Part shown: positions 1-9,259 of the stretch, piece after piece | How the letters are laid out: every line of letters starts with the position of its first letter | Numbering within the stretch: position 1 is the stretch's first letter | NCBI GenBank assembly: GCA_003313425.1 | Contig: NHZP01000153.1 | Location: forward strand, 1 to 24,315 | DNA: 24,315 nucleotides | Direction of reading: 5' to 3' | Source: Pseudopyrenochaeta lycopersici | Taxonomy: Eukaryota > Ascomycota > Dothideomycetes > Pleosporales > Pseudopyrenochaetaceae | Position numbers and translations under genes: made by a program | The notes under the pieces: model-generated | Databases searched by the model: none | The model's input: the letters and a program-made list of their open reading frames with translations, nothing else | What the model was told of the DNA's origin: nothing

Positions 1-177
1 GGAGATAGGGCTATCGTTGCATTCCATTGCTGAACATCGGGACAGATGACTGCCCCGTCGGCAGAGAGAGGCCTGCAGAGGCTGATCCTTCTTCTTGTTC
101 TATCGAGCTAGAGTATGTACCGCGGGCTGTCTGTGTGGGGACACTGTTGAATGATGAAGCATCACTGATGGCAGTCA

Positions 178-860
178 TTATAGAGCCCCTGCTATTAGCT
201 GTCCAAGCAAGGGAAGACCCGATGCGCTACGACCGAGTCCAGTACCCGTGAGTGCTGTGGAAAAGGCTTGAGTGCTTGCTGCCCATCCATTACGACTCGT
301 GTCAGTCGTATTTCGACCGACGGTCATACCAGGTTCTGTGGCAAGGCTGTTGCCAGGACCCACGATCGTCGCAGGGCTTGCGGTCACAGAAATGCTGCTA
401 AATGCCAGAATTGAAGTCGTGGTAGTCGTGCTTTGACCAACAACTGAAGCAAGAGAGCTGCGAAACGACGCGTCCTGATCAGAAGCAAGGCTCAGCGAGG
501 CAGTCTCAAAGCTTGCGAATTCTCACTGAAGCTCGCTACAATGTGCTCGTGGCACGCCGGTGCAGCATTCAGATTTTCAGATCCACTGATATCGAGGCTG
601 CTGGTTGAGGCTACAGGTGCTATGGTAGGGATGGCATCGCTCATGGTGACTGTGATGGGGGTGGTAGTCAGTGTGATACCACTGTAGATCATCGTAACGG
701 ACGGCCATATGCTGTCGGCAGGAAACGGACCGCCAGACCTAGGAAAACAATACTGCTCAAAGGTCGAAGGTACAGACTCCGCGATGGAGGGGCTCTCCGA
801 TAAGGCCGTGCTGAAACTCAGCAGAGAGCTAGCCACGAACAGGAGAGACGGTTGAGTCAT
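178..860 (-). CDS. Putative secreted Ser/Thr-rich protein, frame interrupted
   Basis: Function not recognised. From the ATG at 860 the protein starts with a typical signal peptide (MTQPS, then a hydrophobic stretch LLFVASSLLSFSTA), followed by a Ser/Thr/Pro-rich body with two Cys (EQYCFP, PACHEH). An in-frame ATG at 941 would add 27 residues ahead of the signal and is less likely. This frame stops at 492. A second minus-strand frame, open from about 530 to 178, is equally Ser/Thr-rich (a TTTTT run, then many S, T, A, G) and ends in a short hydrophobic tail (GLPLLGQLIAGAL) that weakly resembles a GPI-anchor signal. The matching composition suggests one gene. The join needs either a one-base frameshift near 500-530 or a weak intron, for example a 44-bp GTGCCA...CAAG intron that keeps the frame but lacks a good branch site. 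Inferred role: cell-wall or secreted protein. Confidence 0.42.
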
Positions 861-951
861 GACGGGGTGAGATGGAGTAGTGGGATGCTTAGGAAAGGAT
901 AATAGCCGCTTCATATACTCGCATTCGACTGTTGCGTACATTTACGGTGCT

Positions 952-1803
952 TGTAATTCTTACCATGCGCTCCAGCAGCACGGCGCAATCCAACGACGCT
1001 GATGCACACGTCTCACCTACCTCTTGATGATGATTGCTTATCAATTTTACAGGTACCGACTACCACATCAGCTCTAAATCAGATAACCTGATGCACTGAC
1101 ACAGCTGCTCATATCAGCCTCTGGTCTGGCCCTACAGCATTAGGTCCAACTTATAGTGTCTGAGGGTGTGGTGCGCGACACTAGAGCGGATAGATCTCCA
1201 TCTTGTTCCGCTCACCACGACGCTACATCTATCGTGAAGTGGCAGCGAGACAAGGCTCCAGGCTCGCGTACGGCCATATACTCGTTGCCTCTAAGTTAGC
1301 AGTCCACAATGTGTATGAATGTTGCGGAACCACTAGAGGCACGTCACACCGTTCCTTGGACGATGCTAAACATGATGGACGCCGTTGCACAGCGCAAATC
1401 AAGCATTGCCGCATGAATGGGCGAGACGACTGGGGATGCGATTGAGGATGCGATTAGGATGCGATTAGGATGCGATTAGGATGCGATTGACGATGCGATT
1501 GAGGATGCTGGAAGTGGATAAGAAAAGTGACAACGAAGACAGTCTCATATTGGGAGAAATGGCGTAGCACAAGAAGACCATGGATGTTTTGGGTCTTGGT
1601 TTTCCGCCACCCACCAACGATTACGGTTGCGCCTAGATGCCCTGATAGATCATTTGCCTACATACAACTAGAGTTCGCTTCTTTAGAAAAGATGTCTGGG
1701 GATGACTTGGGAGGTGTTTGGCTAGTCTGGCCACAACAGGAGAGACATCTCTCCTAGTCGAGAAGGAAAGTACATGGTCATCGCTTCTTACAACCTGCTG
1801 CGT
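952..1803. other. Intergenic, no supportable gene
   Basis: Apart from the minisatellite at 1435-1508, nothing here looks like a gene. The small plus-strand frames at 1203-1445 and 1527-1757 begin at TTG/GTG rather than ATG, have no recognisable motifs and lack splice context. Confidence 0.5.
1435..1508. repeat. Minisatellite, 11/12-bp unit GATGCGATT(A/GA)G
   Basis: Six tandem copies of GATGCGATTAG or GATGCGATTGAG/C: 12-bp units at 1435-1446, 1480-1491 and 1492-1503, and 11-bp units at 1447-1457, 1458-1468 and 1469-1479. A partial copy GATGC follows. Mixed 11/12-bp lengths rule out a conserved coding repeat. Confidence 0.9.
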
Positions 1804-2256
1804 CTAGTCATCGTATATAACAACACATTGTCTGGCCAGCTCCATAAACTCCGATGGATGCCCGGTTCGCATAACCATGTTCCGCCCCTGCTCAAAGATG
1901 GACCATGTGCAATTGCCCGACGGGTGACGCGTTTGTCTAACGAGGGAGGGCTCGAGTCGTAGAAGATTACTTCTCCAGTGTGTAGAGATGTACTCGTTTG
2001 CTTCGGGCAGAAGTGAAAGATTATTGCGACTACCAGCTTCTTCCTGGCTTAAGATTTCCTTGTAACGGATCTTCCGGTCGTTGAAGCTTATCTCAGCCAC
2101 ATGAAAGCAACCTGGGACAAGCACGGCGGGGAGTGCAACCTGCGCTTTTGCTTTGTGAAGATGGGGAAGATGTTGGGCTTGGAGTGGCTCCCCAGCGTCG
2201 CCAGCGGCGAGAAGGCTATCTAACAAATGCCGGTAGTCCTCGCGTCGATTCGTCAT
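1804..2256 (-). CDS. Hypothetical protein, 150 aa, weakly supported
   Basis: An ATG-initiated frame (MTNRREDYRHLLDSLLAAGD...) runs 150 codons to a TAG. Composition is plausible for a soluble fungal protein, with an amphipathic start followed by a His-rich linker (QHLPHLHKAK). No domain, signal peptide or transmembrane segment is recognised. It ends in LARQCVVIYDD, which looks like an interrupted helix rather than a natural C-terminus, so it could be an exon of a decayed gene. No flanking exon with good splice sites was found. It may be spurious. Confidence 0.27.
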   Translation of the reverse strand: MTNRREDYRHLLDSLLAAGDAGEPLQAQHLPHLHKAKAQVALPAVLVPGCFHVAEISFNDRKIRYKEILSQEEAGSRNNLSLLPEANEYISTHWRSNLLRLEPSLVRQTRHPSGNCTWSIFEQGRNMVMRTGHPSEFMELARQCVVIYDD

Positions 2257-4464
2257 GGCTGGAGTATCTGGCTTTCTTCGTTAAAGCGGTTCATTTCCAG
2301 AGTTCCTTGCCAGACACTCACCTGGAGAGCAATTTCTCGGTTTTAGCATGGCGAGGCACTTTCGTTGCTCGGACGTGATGCTGCTAGTCTTCCAAAGTTA
2401 TCAATTGGCGCCAGTCTGCTGCAAGGATGCCCATCAACCGCGCACCGCGATGGTCTCTGAAAGCCCGACCAGGCCAGAGACGCTGCTCAAGTGCGCTTTG
2501 TGGGGGTAGTATCTGTAGAAACAACCGACACAGCTGGATAGATATGGTCTGACAGAGAAGTGGATCGTTCATCAAAAGCCATGCATTATTTCTATTAACC
2601 TGAGCTTCCAGAGACAAGATGATGACGGTCTGCTCACTGTGAGTGCGCATTTGCCAACGCTGCTTGTGGCACTGCGGACTACCAGTACACTCTGGGATTC
2701 TCCAAGCCGACATTGGTAACCGTGATGATATTGACACCGCCATCGATGTTTGAGATGCTCATTGCGAGCGATTGTTCTCATTCGTACTCCCGCCATTGTC
2801 GCCTGCTCTGCCGGCCAACATTGTACCGTCAAGTTGCTGATGCTGACGCTGATGCTGACACAGGTGTTGATTCTCTTTATATCGACGAAGAATCTTTGGA
2901 TTGCAGCTGCCAAACGTGTTCTTCGTTGGACCAAAGTGTATCAAGTGTATCTTAGCGAGAACTCCCCGCCACAGAGCGGGGGTCGACCATTGAGACGAGT
3001 GGCGGCCATGAATCGCATGTGCATCAGGGAGTGCCTCTGCGGAAGTCTGACGTTCCAGCAGGATGCCGTCATTTTGCGAGGAGCTAGAGCAGCATTTCCG
3101 TGCCACCCAAATACCGACCTACCCTACATCCACACCTATGATTGCGGCGTAGTCAAGGCGCAATCAACGTTGCTCGGTGGTTAATGCTGGTCTGCTGAAC
3201 GCCTCTTGTGTCACTTCTCATTCAATGGTTCAGCTGGAATTGCCAGACCTCGGTCAATTCGTTGCGCGATTAGCGTATCGCTTGGGGGTATCCCTCGTCC
3301 CTCCGACCCCATTGGAGAATCATCTGTTATGCGAAGTTCTTTTTACTAGGTTACTGTGCATCATCATGTGCAGATCGGGAAGGCAGAGGCGAAGCCGACA
3401 ATGGAAGGCCCACTAATGTAGAGCGTATGCTTCATCAGTATAGACACATATGCGGTAATGCGGCGTAGCACGCTAGGCAGAGCAGCACGTTGGTTTTAGG
3501 TTTACGTGGGTCTTCCTGGCGTGTCTGCTGAGCGTGTGTGGATCATGACAACTTCACGCGCGCTTTTCTGGCCCCTGAACTAACAAGCGCCAAACCAATC
3601 ATGTCTTATATCAGACACACCTGAGCTTCCGCTAATCAGCTTGGCGAACAAGCTGCGCGTCTCGTAGGGCTATGACGACCAATTAGCAGCGGTGTTCTGT
3701 TCTTGTGGATGTGCGGAAATGAATTTGTGGGTCGTGAACGCCGTTCTCGGGTACGGCTGAGTCACAGCGGGATCGACGACGTGCTCAATCTGGGCGCATG
3801 GACGCGGCTGTGCTTACCCCCCAGCCGTGATGGCGCACCAACCGGCGATTCCCCGGACTCCATCGAGTTTATTGGTCGCTTGACACGGTCGGTCCCCAAC
3901 GCACTTCGCGCAATCTATCAAGCCGCGCGCATGCTCAAAAGGTTCCTGAAAAAAATTGAAAGAGGATACGGTCCTTGAGTGCTTCTAGAATATCCTTATT
4001 CTTCATTCGTCTCCTGCTAATTTCGCGTCTTTGAAATCATGCCCTCATAACGGGCGAATGGAAGTCGTGCGCATGAGCAACAACAACAGGCGTACAGATA
4101 GGCTCCAATTTCGAGTTGCGGAGTCAAGATCTAGAACGTACGCAGGTGGCGTTCCGCTGAATCCGCCACATCTATCATCAGGTCACGCATGATGCTGCTG
4201 TGCCGCAAAGATGCAGACAAAGACAAGGACTTCACGACGGTCGTGACGGGCACCGTATATGAAGGGGTACGCCGCTCTCCAATTGGTAGACATTACTGGT
4301 ACTTCGGCCCGTTTACGGCGGAAACTCAATGTGATCAGTGAGAGGTTTCGTTTAACACAACTGCGCAGCGGCTGCTGGCCATAAACACTGTCTTTTGGTC
4401 CGTTTCCGCGAGAATCCTTGACCACGATCTGCTATCAATCGTCATCGACACAGAGGCCCTGATC
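2257..4464. other. Gene-poor stretch, nothing convincing
   Basis: Several short overlapping frames occur on both strands (about 2384-2934 minus, 2750-3184 plus, 2759-3106 minus, 3177-3416 plus, 3703-3978 plus). None combines an ATG start, recognisable motif and splice sites, and they overlap each other in conflicting frames, as expected for non-coding DNA near 50% GC. A short run of GCTGATGCTGACGCTGATGC (about 2837-2856) is a local imperfect hexamer repeat. Confidence 0.45.
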
Positions 4465-4660
4465 CGTACTTGGGCAAAATTGTATAACTGTAGTATAGCC
4501 TAATTCGTATGGGCAAGTGCGCCGGGTGCACCGGCGCGTGCATTTAGGTGGGGCAGAGGCGCGTGCGCTCATAGGATGGCGGCGCAGAGCAAGCGCACCC
4601 GGCGCACATGCCTAGATATGTGTTAGGCTATACTACAGTTGTACAATTTTGCCCAACTAT
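4465..4660. mobile_element. Small foldback/MITE-like element with 9-bp flanking repeat
   Basis: Inverted repeats of 34 bp at 4470-4503 and 4623-4656 match with a single difference; both start TTGGGCAAAATTGTA. Further in, GTGCGCCGGGTGC and its complement form a second paired block, so nearly the whole 196-bp unit can fold back. The 9-bp sequence GCCCTGATC flanks both sides (4456-4464 and 4661-4669), as expected of a target-site duplication. A TA also borders each arm (TAC|TTGGG and CCCAA|CTA), so a Tc1/mariner-type TA duplication is a weaker alternative reading. There is no coding capacity; it would be a non-autonomous element mobilised in trans. A 9-bp duplication points to a Mutator-like transposase (inference). 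Confidence 0.77.
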
Positions 4661-5978
4661 GCCCTGATCAACGATTGGAGTGCTGCTTGAGAGGGAGTGA
4701 TGTGCTGTTGGTCCGCGAATAAGCTGCATTTCGCATTCCTTCTCAGTGCAGCCACATACGATAGCGTGGACAGCGTGCTTCCCATGCGAAACAACCGGTT
4801 ATCATCAGTACGTGACTCAGGTACTCGCGCTCACATGATCGTCCATGCATGCATGTATTTGTAGAGTGCTTACCCGATCCCGCAAGCGCAAGCTATGCTT
4901 CTGTCTAACCTCAGGGCGCCAAGCCTTTGAACGACAAACGGAACGACCTGCATTCGAGTACTCGTAGTCTCTCCTGGTGGGAATTATTCAGGTCGGTCAC
5001 TGCAGCGCTATAGCCTCGCAAGCCGGCGTCCTGTTAGGCGTCCTCGATAGACGCCTGTTCTAGCAATTCTCCACGTTAGCAACTTCGGTTGCGTTGGAGA
5101 CTAGCAGTGCTGGCCTCGAGCAATCTAGTCTACATGGTTCTACAATATTGCTTGTCTCCAAAATCTTTCCCATGACTCGACTGATGTTTCTGGGTACTGT
5201 ACATGGCCCGCTGAGGGTGAAGGAATTCTGCCATCCATGTTAAGCTGATGACCCGAACTTTGCTAAGCCTTGATCATCACCGAAAAGTGCTTGTGGTCAA
5301 CTAATGACCAGGCGCAACAATTGTTTTGCACCTCTATGTTCTCCAAGAATATGCCGTGCATGCTGACGTTACGCGCTTACGTCTAGTGAAAATTAACCGC
5401 TTTGTGTCGACCATAACTCCTGATCCTGATTGCACCAAAACACGCCGTCCGATCATCAGCTCAGCATAGAAAAGTCTTGCTTAGGCCACAGCCAAACATA
5501 TGACTTTCCTTCCCGCGCAACAAAACATCCTCCCACTGCTTACGAGGGAAGGCACATCTCGAAGGTCCCTGAGACTTTCAGAACATGAAGTCCAGCTGTC
5601 GATGCGGCTAGCTGCTTGAAGTCTTTTTCATCATCGCCACAGCTGCTCTGTGCAATGATGAACCCTCGGTAGTACGCTCTTTCCGTGTCAAGATTGCCCA
5701 CTGTTACCCGGTAGTTTTCTGATTCTGATGACAATCAGACGTCTCACTCCATGGTCACCCCCTATTCATGGCCGATGTCGACCGCATTTCTCGAATCGCA
5801 CGCACCATCGGATCGTTCGTCGAGTTGCTTGAGTCCCCACATCGTACCTCAACGATTCCTGTCATGTCGGACATGGCATCTTAGAGCGCCGCGGAACGGA
5901 AGATGCGACATCAGCGGAGGCTCAAATACCAGGCTCGAATTTCGTCGTGCCACCGTTCCTACTGTCTCAGACGTTAAG
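4661..5978. other. Intergenic, no supportable gene
   Basis: No convincing gene. A minus-strand frame at 5540-5734 is 64 codons (includes YRVTVGNLDTERAYYRGF) but starts at TTG and has no visible flanking exons; it could be an exon remnant. The frame running from 5751 into the start of the next gene lacks coding character before 5979 and is probably 5' leader. Confidence 0.4.
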
Positions 5979-6704
5979 ATGTCTTACTCCAACTACAACC
6001 CAGGCGCCTCAGTGGACATGTTCGGCACCAATTTCTCGGCTATAGATGGGAACGAGGTGCATCCTCCCTTCTCACCGGGACCCATGGCGCCCCCGGGGAA
6101 CCTCACGGTGCATCAAACAAAGTAAGCAGACTACATTCGATGCACGTAGTCCGTGCTGAGACTGGAGGGTTAGCTGACAAGTATTGAGCGATATGACGAG
6201 GGACGAACCGCAGAGTTCGAATGCGCAAAACTTGAACGAGAGCTACGAGAGCCGGGTGATTCGCCTATTAAAACAATTCATAAACAACGAGAACAAACGA
6301 GCACAAAATCAGGATCATGTAATGAAGCTTAACTTTCAAGAGGTCCAAACACTCCGGGAGCGGCAAGACGCCATGACTGCGTTGCTGGAGGCCATGAGAA
6401 AGCAATTGAATGACATTCAATCTCTCATCAAAAATCAACATCGCCGCTCGGATCCACTGTCATTACCAGGAAACTCGCAATACATGCGTGGATCTCGCCC
6501 AGAACAATTATCATTACCGACGAACGCGCAGTATGCACCGGCTGCCCGGTCAGATCATCAATCTTTTCAAAGCAATGTGCAGTACGTGCTCTCTTCTAGA
6601 AGGCAGATCTAAGGCACTAACCTTTGATCACTAGGGGCGACAAACTCCTTCAAGAAATGTCAAACATTCTACAGAGATACAGGAATGGCTATGCTCTGAA
6701 ATGA
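5979..6704 (+). CDS. Three-exon coiled-coil hypothetical protein (~201 aa)
   Basis: Family not recognised. Gene model built by hand: exon 1 5979-6121, intron 6122-6188 (GTAAGC, branch GCTGAC, acceptor GAG), exon 2 6189-6581, intron 6582-6634 (GTACGT, branch CACTAAC, acceptor CTAG), exon 3 6635-6704 ending TGA. All joins keep frame and give 606 coding bases. Residues 1-47 are Pro/Asn/Gly-rich and disordered. About 60-120 form a long charged helix with heptad-like spacing (LLKQFINNENKRAQNQ, LRERQDAMTALLEAMRKQL), so a coiled coil is likely. Then come imperfect ~17-residue repeats of pattern R-(S/P)-(D/E)-x-x-S-(L/F)-x-x-N-x-Q. Exon 3 adds another short helix. Intron 2 is textbook. Intron 1 uses a rare GAG acceptor; the alternative AAG acceptor at 6181 opens a different frame that stops after about 50 codons. 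No signal peptide or membrane segment. Confidence 0.62.
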
Positions 6705-6830
6705 TGAACGACGGTTTCATACTCATACATGGTGGAAATGCATTTGCCAGCGGACGCTAGTGCCCGTCTCATGGCGGGTCATATTCTCGATGTAGTCTCT
6801 GCACATCTATACCTCCCTGCAGCCACGTCA

Positions 6831-6832
<2 letters not shown>

Positions 6833-6887
<55 letters not shown>

Positions 6888-6894
6888 TGTGTGT
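6833..6894. repeat. Compound microsatellite (CT)19(GT)12
   Basis: An uninterrupted CT run at 6833-6870 passes directly into a GT run at 6871-6894. Perfect units imply recent slippage and probable length polymorphism. Confidence 0.97.
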
Positions 6895-7430
6895 TGTATT
6901 GATGTGATGTGGTCGTACTTGCGTAATACGCGCAAAGTGTGTCCGCGGCCCGGCGCTTCTCCGTGCTATGTCGGACATAATGTTTTGTGCGCCGCGCTTA
7001 GTACCGACCACACCGCGAAATCGCTACATGCTTAGCATGCTAGCTGACGATAAATGTGTGGGAACAAGTTTCTCTGAGGATTCAGTATGGAGTACTAAAG
7101 AAACAGACTCTTTGTCCGTTCTCGGGGACTGACTAGAGGCAACTGAAATGGACGAACACAATACCGAGTGGGCATTCTGCAAAGCGTGAAAAGTAAAAGA
7201 TCCAAAGCGAGGTCACTATATACATAGAGCATAGTACTCCCTCTTTCGCAGAGACCTATTGTGACTCAGCACTGAGCACCCACTGATGGGCGCTCAACGA
7301 TGCGCTCCCAATGAAGCCAGGCTCTCTTCTGCTCACTGGTGAGCAGACACATGACCTGCGGCACTGTACCTTGATGTGGGCCTCCAGGAGGAGAAATCAT
7401 CTCCGACAGATATTGTGTCCAGCCTTCCCG

Positions 7431-7555
7431 ACAAGCAAGCGACTTGACAACTTGACTTGACTTCACTTAGTTAAACAAGGTAAGTCAAGTCAAACAGGCA
7501 GCTGAGCTCACAAGTCAAGTCAAATGAGGCTTCAAGTTGACTTGACTTGCTTGTT
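7431..7555. repeat. Foldback of CAAGTCAAGTCAA motifs
   Basis: CTTGACTTGACTT (7451-7463) pairs with AAGTCAAGTCAA (7482-7493). A second AAGTCAAGTCAA (7512-7523) can pair with TTGACTTGACTTG (7537-7549). The outermost ACAAGCAAG (7431-7439) pairs with CTTGCTTGT (7546-7554). The result is two adjacent hairpins, or one larger cruciform, in about 125 bp. No coding capacity. Confidence 0.8.
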
Positions 7556-7878
7556 GGAAAGTCTGCTTGTGCCTCATTTCAGCACTCGCAGGGCGAAGGA
7601 TTGACACATCTTGCCCCCAAAGTAGCCTTTTGAATTATCGAAATCATATGTATAGCACCTTAGGACTTACTATATGGCGGGGAGCACTAAGGACGCCTAT
7701 CATATAGACCATGCCACGTACCGTGTTGCTTTCCCAGATCACGTTGCAAAGAGACACATGGCGCTTAGGAATGGTCTTGAAAAGATGAAGGGATGTAGCG
7801 CGCAGACAGTACTCGCCAATTTATGTTGCATTCCCGGACGCTAGTAATGAATTATACTAATTTTATGAGTAGTGTCTA

Positions 7879-8478
7879 TCAAACACAGATATACAAATTA
7901 AGATTCTTTCTAGTGTAGTTCCATGCCACGGAGTTATGGACTTTCTGCTGCTGTACCTCTGCCTCCAAGCTCCGGAGAATCTCTTCATGAGATGGGCCCA
8001 ACACCTCCAAGGCCGAAGAAGAGCGAGGAGGAGAATCAGAGATAGGACTGAGATGAGCAGGGGGTTGTGCAGTGCTGCTCACGTTTGAACCGGTGATATC
8101 CCCTTCAACCGAAGCTGCTGTCGAATCAGGCCCGTCACCTTGGAGGGCCTGAAGTGTGATTACCGTGTGCTGAATGCATGGACGTTGGTCCGTCACGTAC
8201 TGTTTCAGGGATAGGTCGGTAGTGTTCTGCAGGATGTTCACTATATCTTGGACATCTTTCTTCATGCGAGCCAACTTCATCTCCACCATGAGCCTTGAGC
8301 TTGGGTGTTCCGGAAGCTCCCATTCACTTTCGGGGCATTCAGCTTTCCCTGGTGCCTTTTCCACTCTTTGGTCGGGGCAGTCAACTTTCCTTGAAATCCC
8401 TTCGAGCCTTTCATCGTCATTATCGGTGTTCGGGTGTGATTCTGTTTGGACGGTCACGTGATCTTCCTTCCCAGCCAT
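7879..8478 (-). CDS. Hypothetical acidic protein with helical segments, 199 aa
   Basis: Family not recognised. A single ATG-initiated frame of 199 codons ends in TGA. Residues 1-60 are highly charged and disordered (TDNDDERLEG). About 62-95 form an amphipathic helix (VEMKLARMKKDVQDIVNILQN), then a Ser/Pro-rich linker (HLSPISDSPPRSSS), then a second helix (EEILRSLEAEVQQQKV). The last ~18 residues (AWNYTRKNLNLYICV) look less like coding sequence, so the true 3' end may differ. The layout of disordered ends around short coiled helices resembles the gene at 5979-6704, including a similar phrase there (EAMRKQLNDIQSLIKN). That similarity is too short to claim homology. No signal peptide or membrane segment. 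A plus-strand frame over the same interval is less coding-like. Confidence 0.5.
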   Translation of the reverse strand: MAGKEDHVTVQTESHPNTDNDDERLEGISRKVDCPDQRVEKAPGKAECPESEWELPEHPSSRLMVEMKLARMKKDVQDIVNILQNTTDLSLKQYVTDQRPCIQHTVITLQALQGDGPDSTAASVEGDITGSNVSSTAQPPAHLSPISDSPPRSSSALEVLGPSHEEILRSLEAEVQQQKVHNSVAWNYTRKNLNLYICV

Positions 8479-9108
8479 CCTGCTTCAGTCAGAGGAAATC
8501 GCGGTCAGACCGTTAAGCACTGGTCGAGAACGTACCTCTTCTCCCTGTATCTCTGTGCGGCTCTTTTGTTTTGCACTTTCCGTGCTTCTACTTGCTCCGC
8601 CTTGGTTTTGTACTTTCGGTAAGCCATGGAGGTGCTGTGTGTGGCACTATCGAGCGTTGCAGAGTGTTATCCAGGACTGGCTGTGTAGGTAATATTGCTG
8701 AGCATAGACGAAATGTAACAACGGCTTGTTCGAACTCCTATGCTTGCAGTAAGTATAGCAAATAAGCCACAATCTCGCCTAGTCTGTGGGGATCCTTGGA
8801 GTCATTCATCTTCCTGGCTTGACGCTCGAACTCAATGGTTCCATGAGCAGATGCTTGTGGCAAGCATAAGCAAAAATCAACCGCTAAGCCTGGCATATGT
8901 GGGTCCTTGAAAATGCTTATAGCAAGCATAAGCAGATGGCAACGACCAAGAGAAATTTAAAAAAAAATCTGTAATTGCGGGTCTCGAGCGTAAGTGCTTG
9001 TGATTTGATATGATTTTTTTGCAGTTATGCCTAGAAGCAAGGGATTGACCAGACAGCCAAATCTTCGCCGCACAAATCAGCACGCCCAACTTCCCAACGG
9101 AACCACTA
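8479..9108. other. Intergenic DNA left of the pogo element
   Basis: No gene is supported. It contains the degenerate hairpin repeats at 8741-8934. The frames crossing them merely translate the repeat. Confidence 0.5.
8741..8934. repeat. Degenerate hairpin repeat, about three units
   Basis: Units share a self-complementary core and a downstream TGTGGG(GA)TCCTTG box. Cores: 8914-8934 with arms TGCTTAT/ATAAGCA around AGCAAGC; 8852-8872 with arms TGCTTGT/ATAAGCA around GGCAAGC; and a weaker copy at 8741-8760. Boxes lie at about 8785-8799 and 8898-8909. The same architecture, better preserved, recurs at 15810-16370. Confidence 0.55.
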
Positions 9109-9205
9109 CTCGGCCCCAATGGCTGATTCTCAGTTTCTCTTCGAGAAAGGCCGTGCGGAGCACGGCCCTACTAGCTCAATGATCGCACACGCTCAATGAT
9201 CCAAA
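9109..9205 (+). repeat. Left terminal inverted repeat of pogo element
   Basis: Begins CTCGGCCCCAATGGCTGATT and ends in GATCCAAA. It includes a palindrome GGCCGTGC-GGA-GCACGGCC and two direct copies of CTCAATGATC separated by GCACACG, candidate transposase-binding sites. The matching repeat is at 11651-11747. Confidence 0.93.
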
Positions 9206-9259
9206 ATACTGCCTACCAACCCACTGCCATCAAAACACGCCCAACTTACATGAAATAAA

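Larger units (their letters stand above)
6705..7878. other. Intergenic with two simple repeats
   Basis: No gene is supported. The stretch holds a CT/GT microsatellite (6833-6894) and a CAAGTCAAGTCAA foldback (7431-7555), described separately. Minus-strand frames here either read through the microsatellite (HTHTHT..RERERE) or have no motif. Confidence 0.5.

Noticed and set aside
3487..3598. Possible foldback with TTGGTTT and AAACCAA ends
   Set aside because: Only 7 bp pair and the neighbouring bases do not; no target duplication.
6769..7011. Minus-strand frame with HTHTHT and RERERE runs
   Set aside because: It is the translated CT/GT microsatellite.
8174..8516. Plus-strand frames within 8174-8516
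   Set aside because: Antisense shadow of the 199-codon minus-strand gene; no motifs and atypical composition.
9081..9247. CACGCCCAACTT at 9081-9092 and again at 9236-9247, as a larger target duplication
   Set aside because: One copy is outside and the other inside the left terminal repeat, so it cannot be a flanking duplication; the TA pair fits the family.
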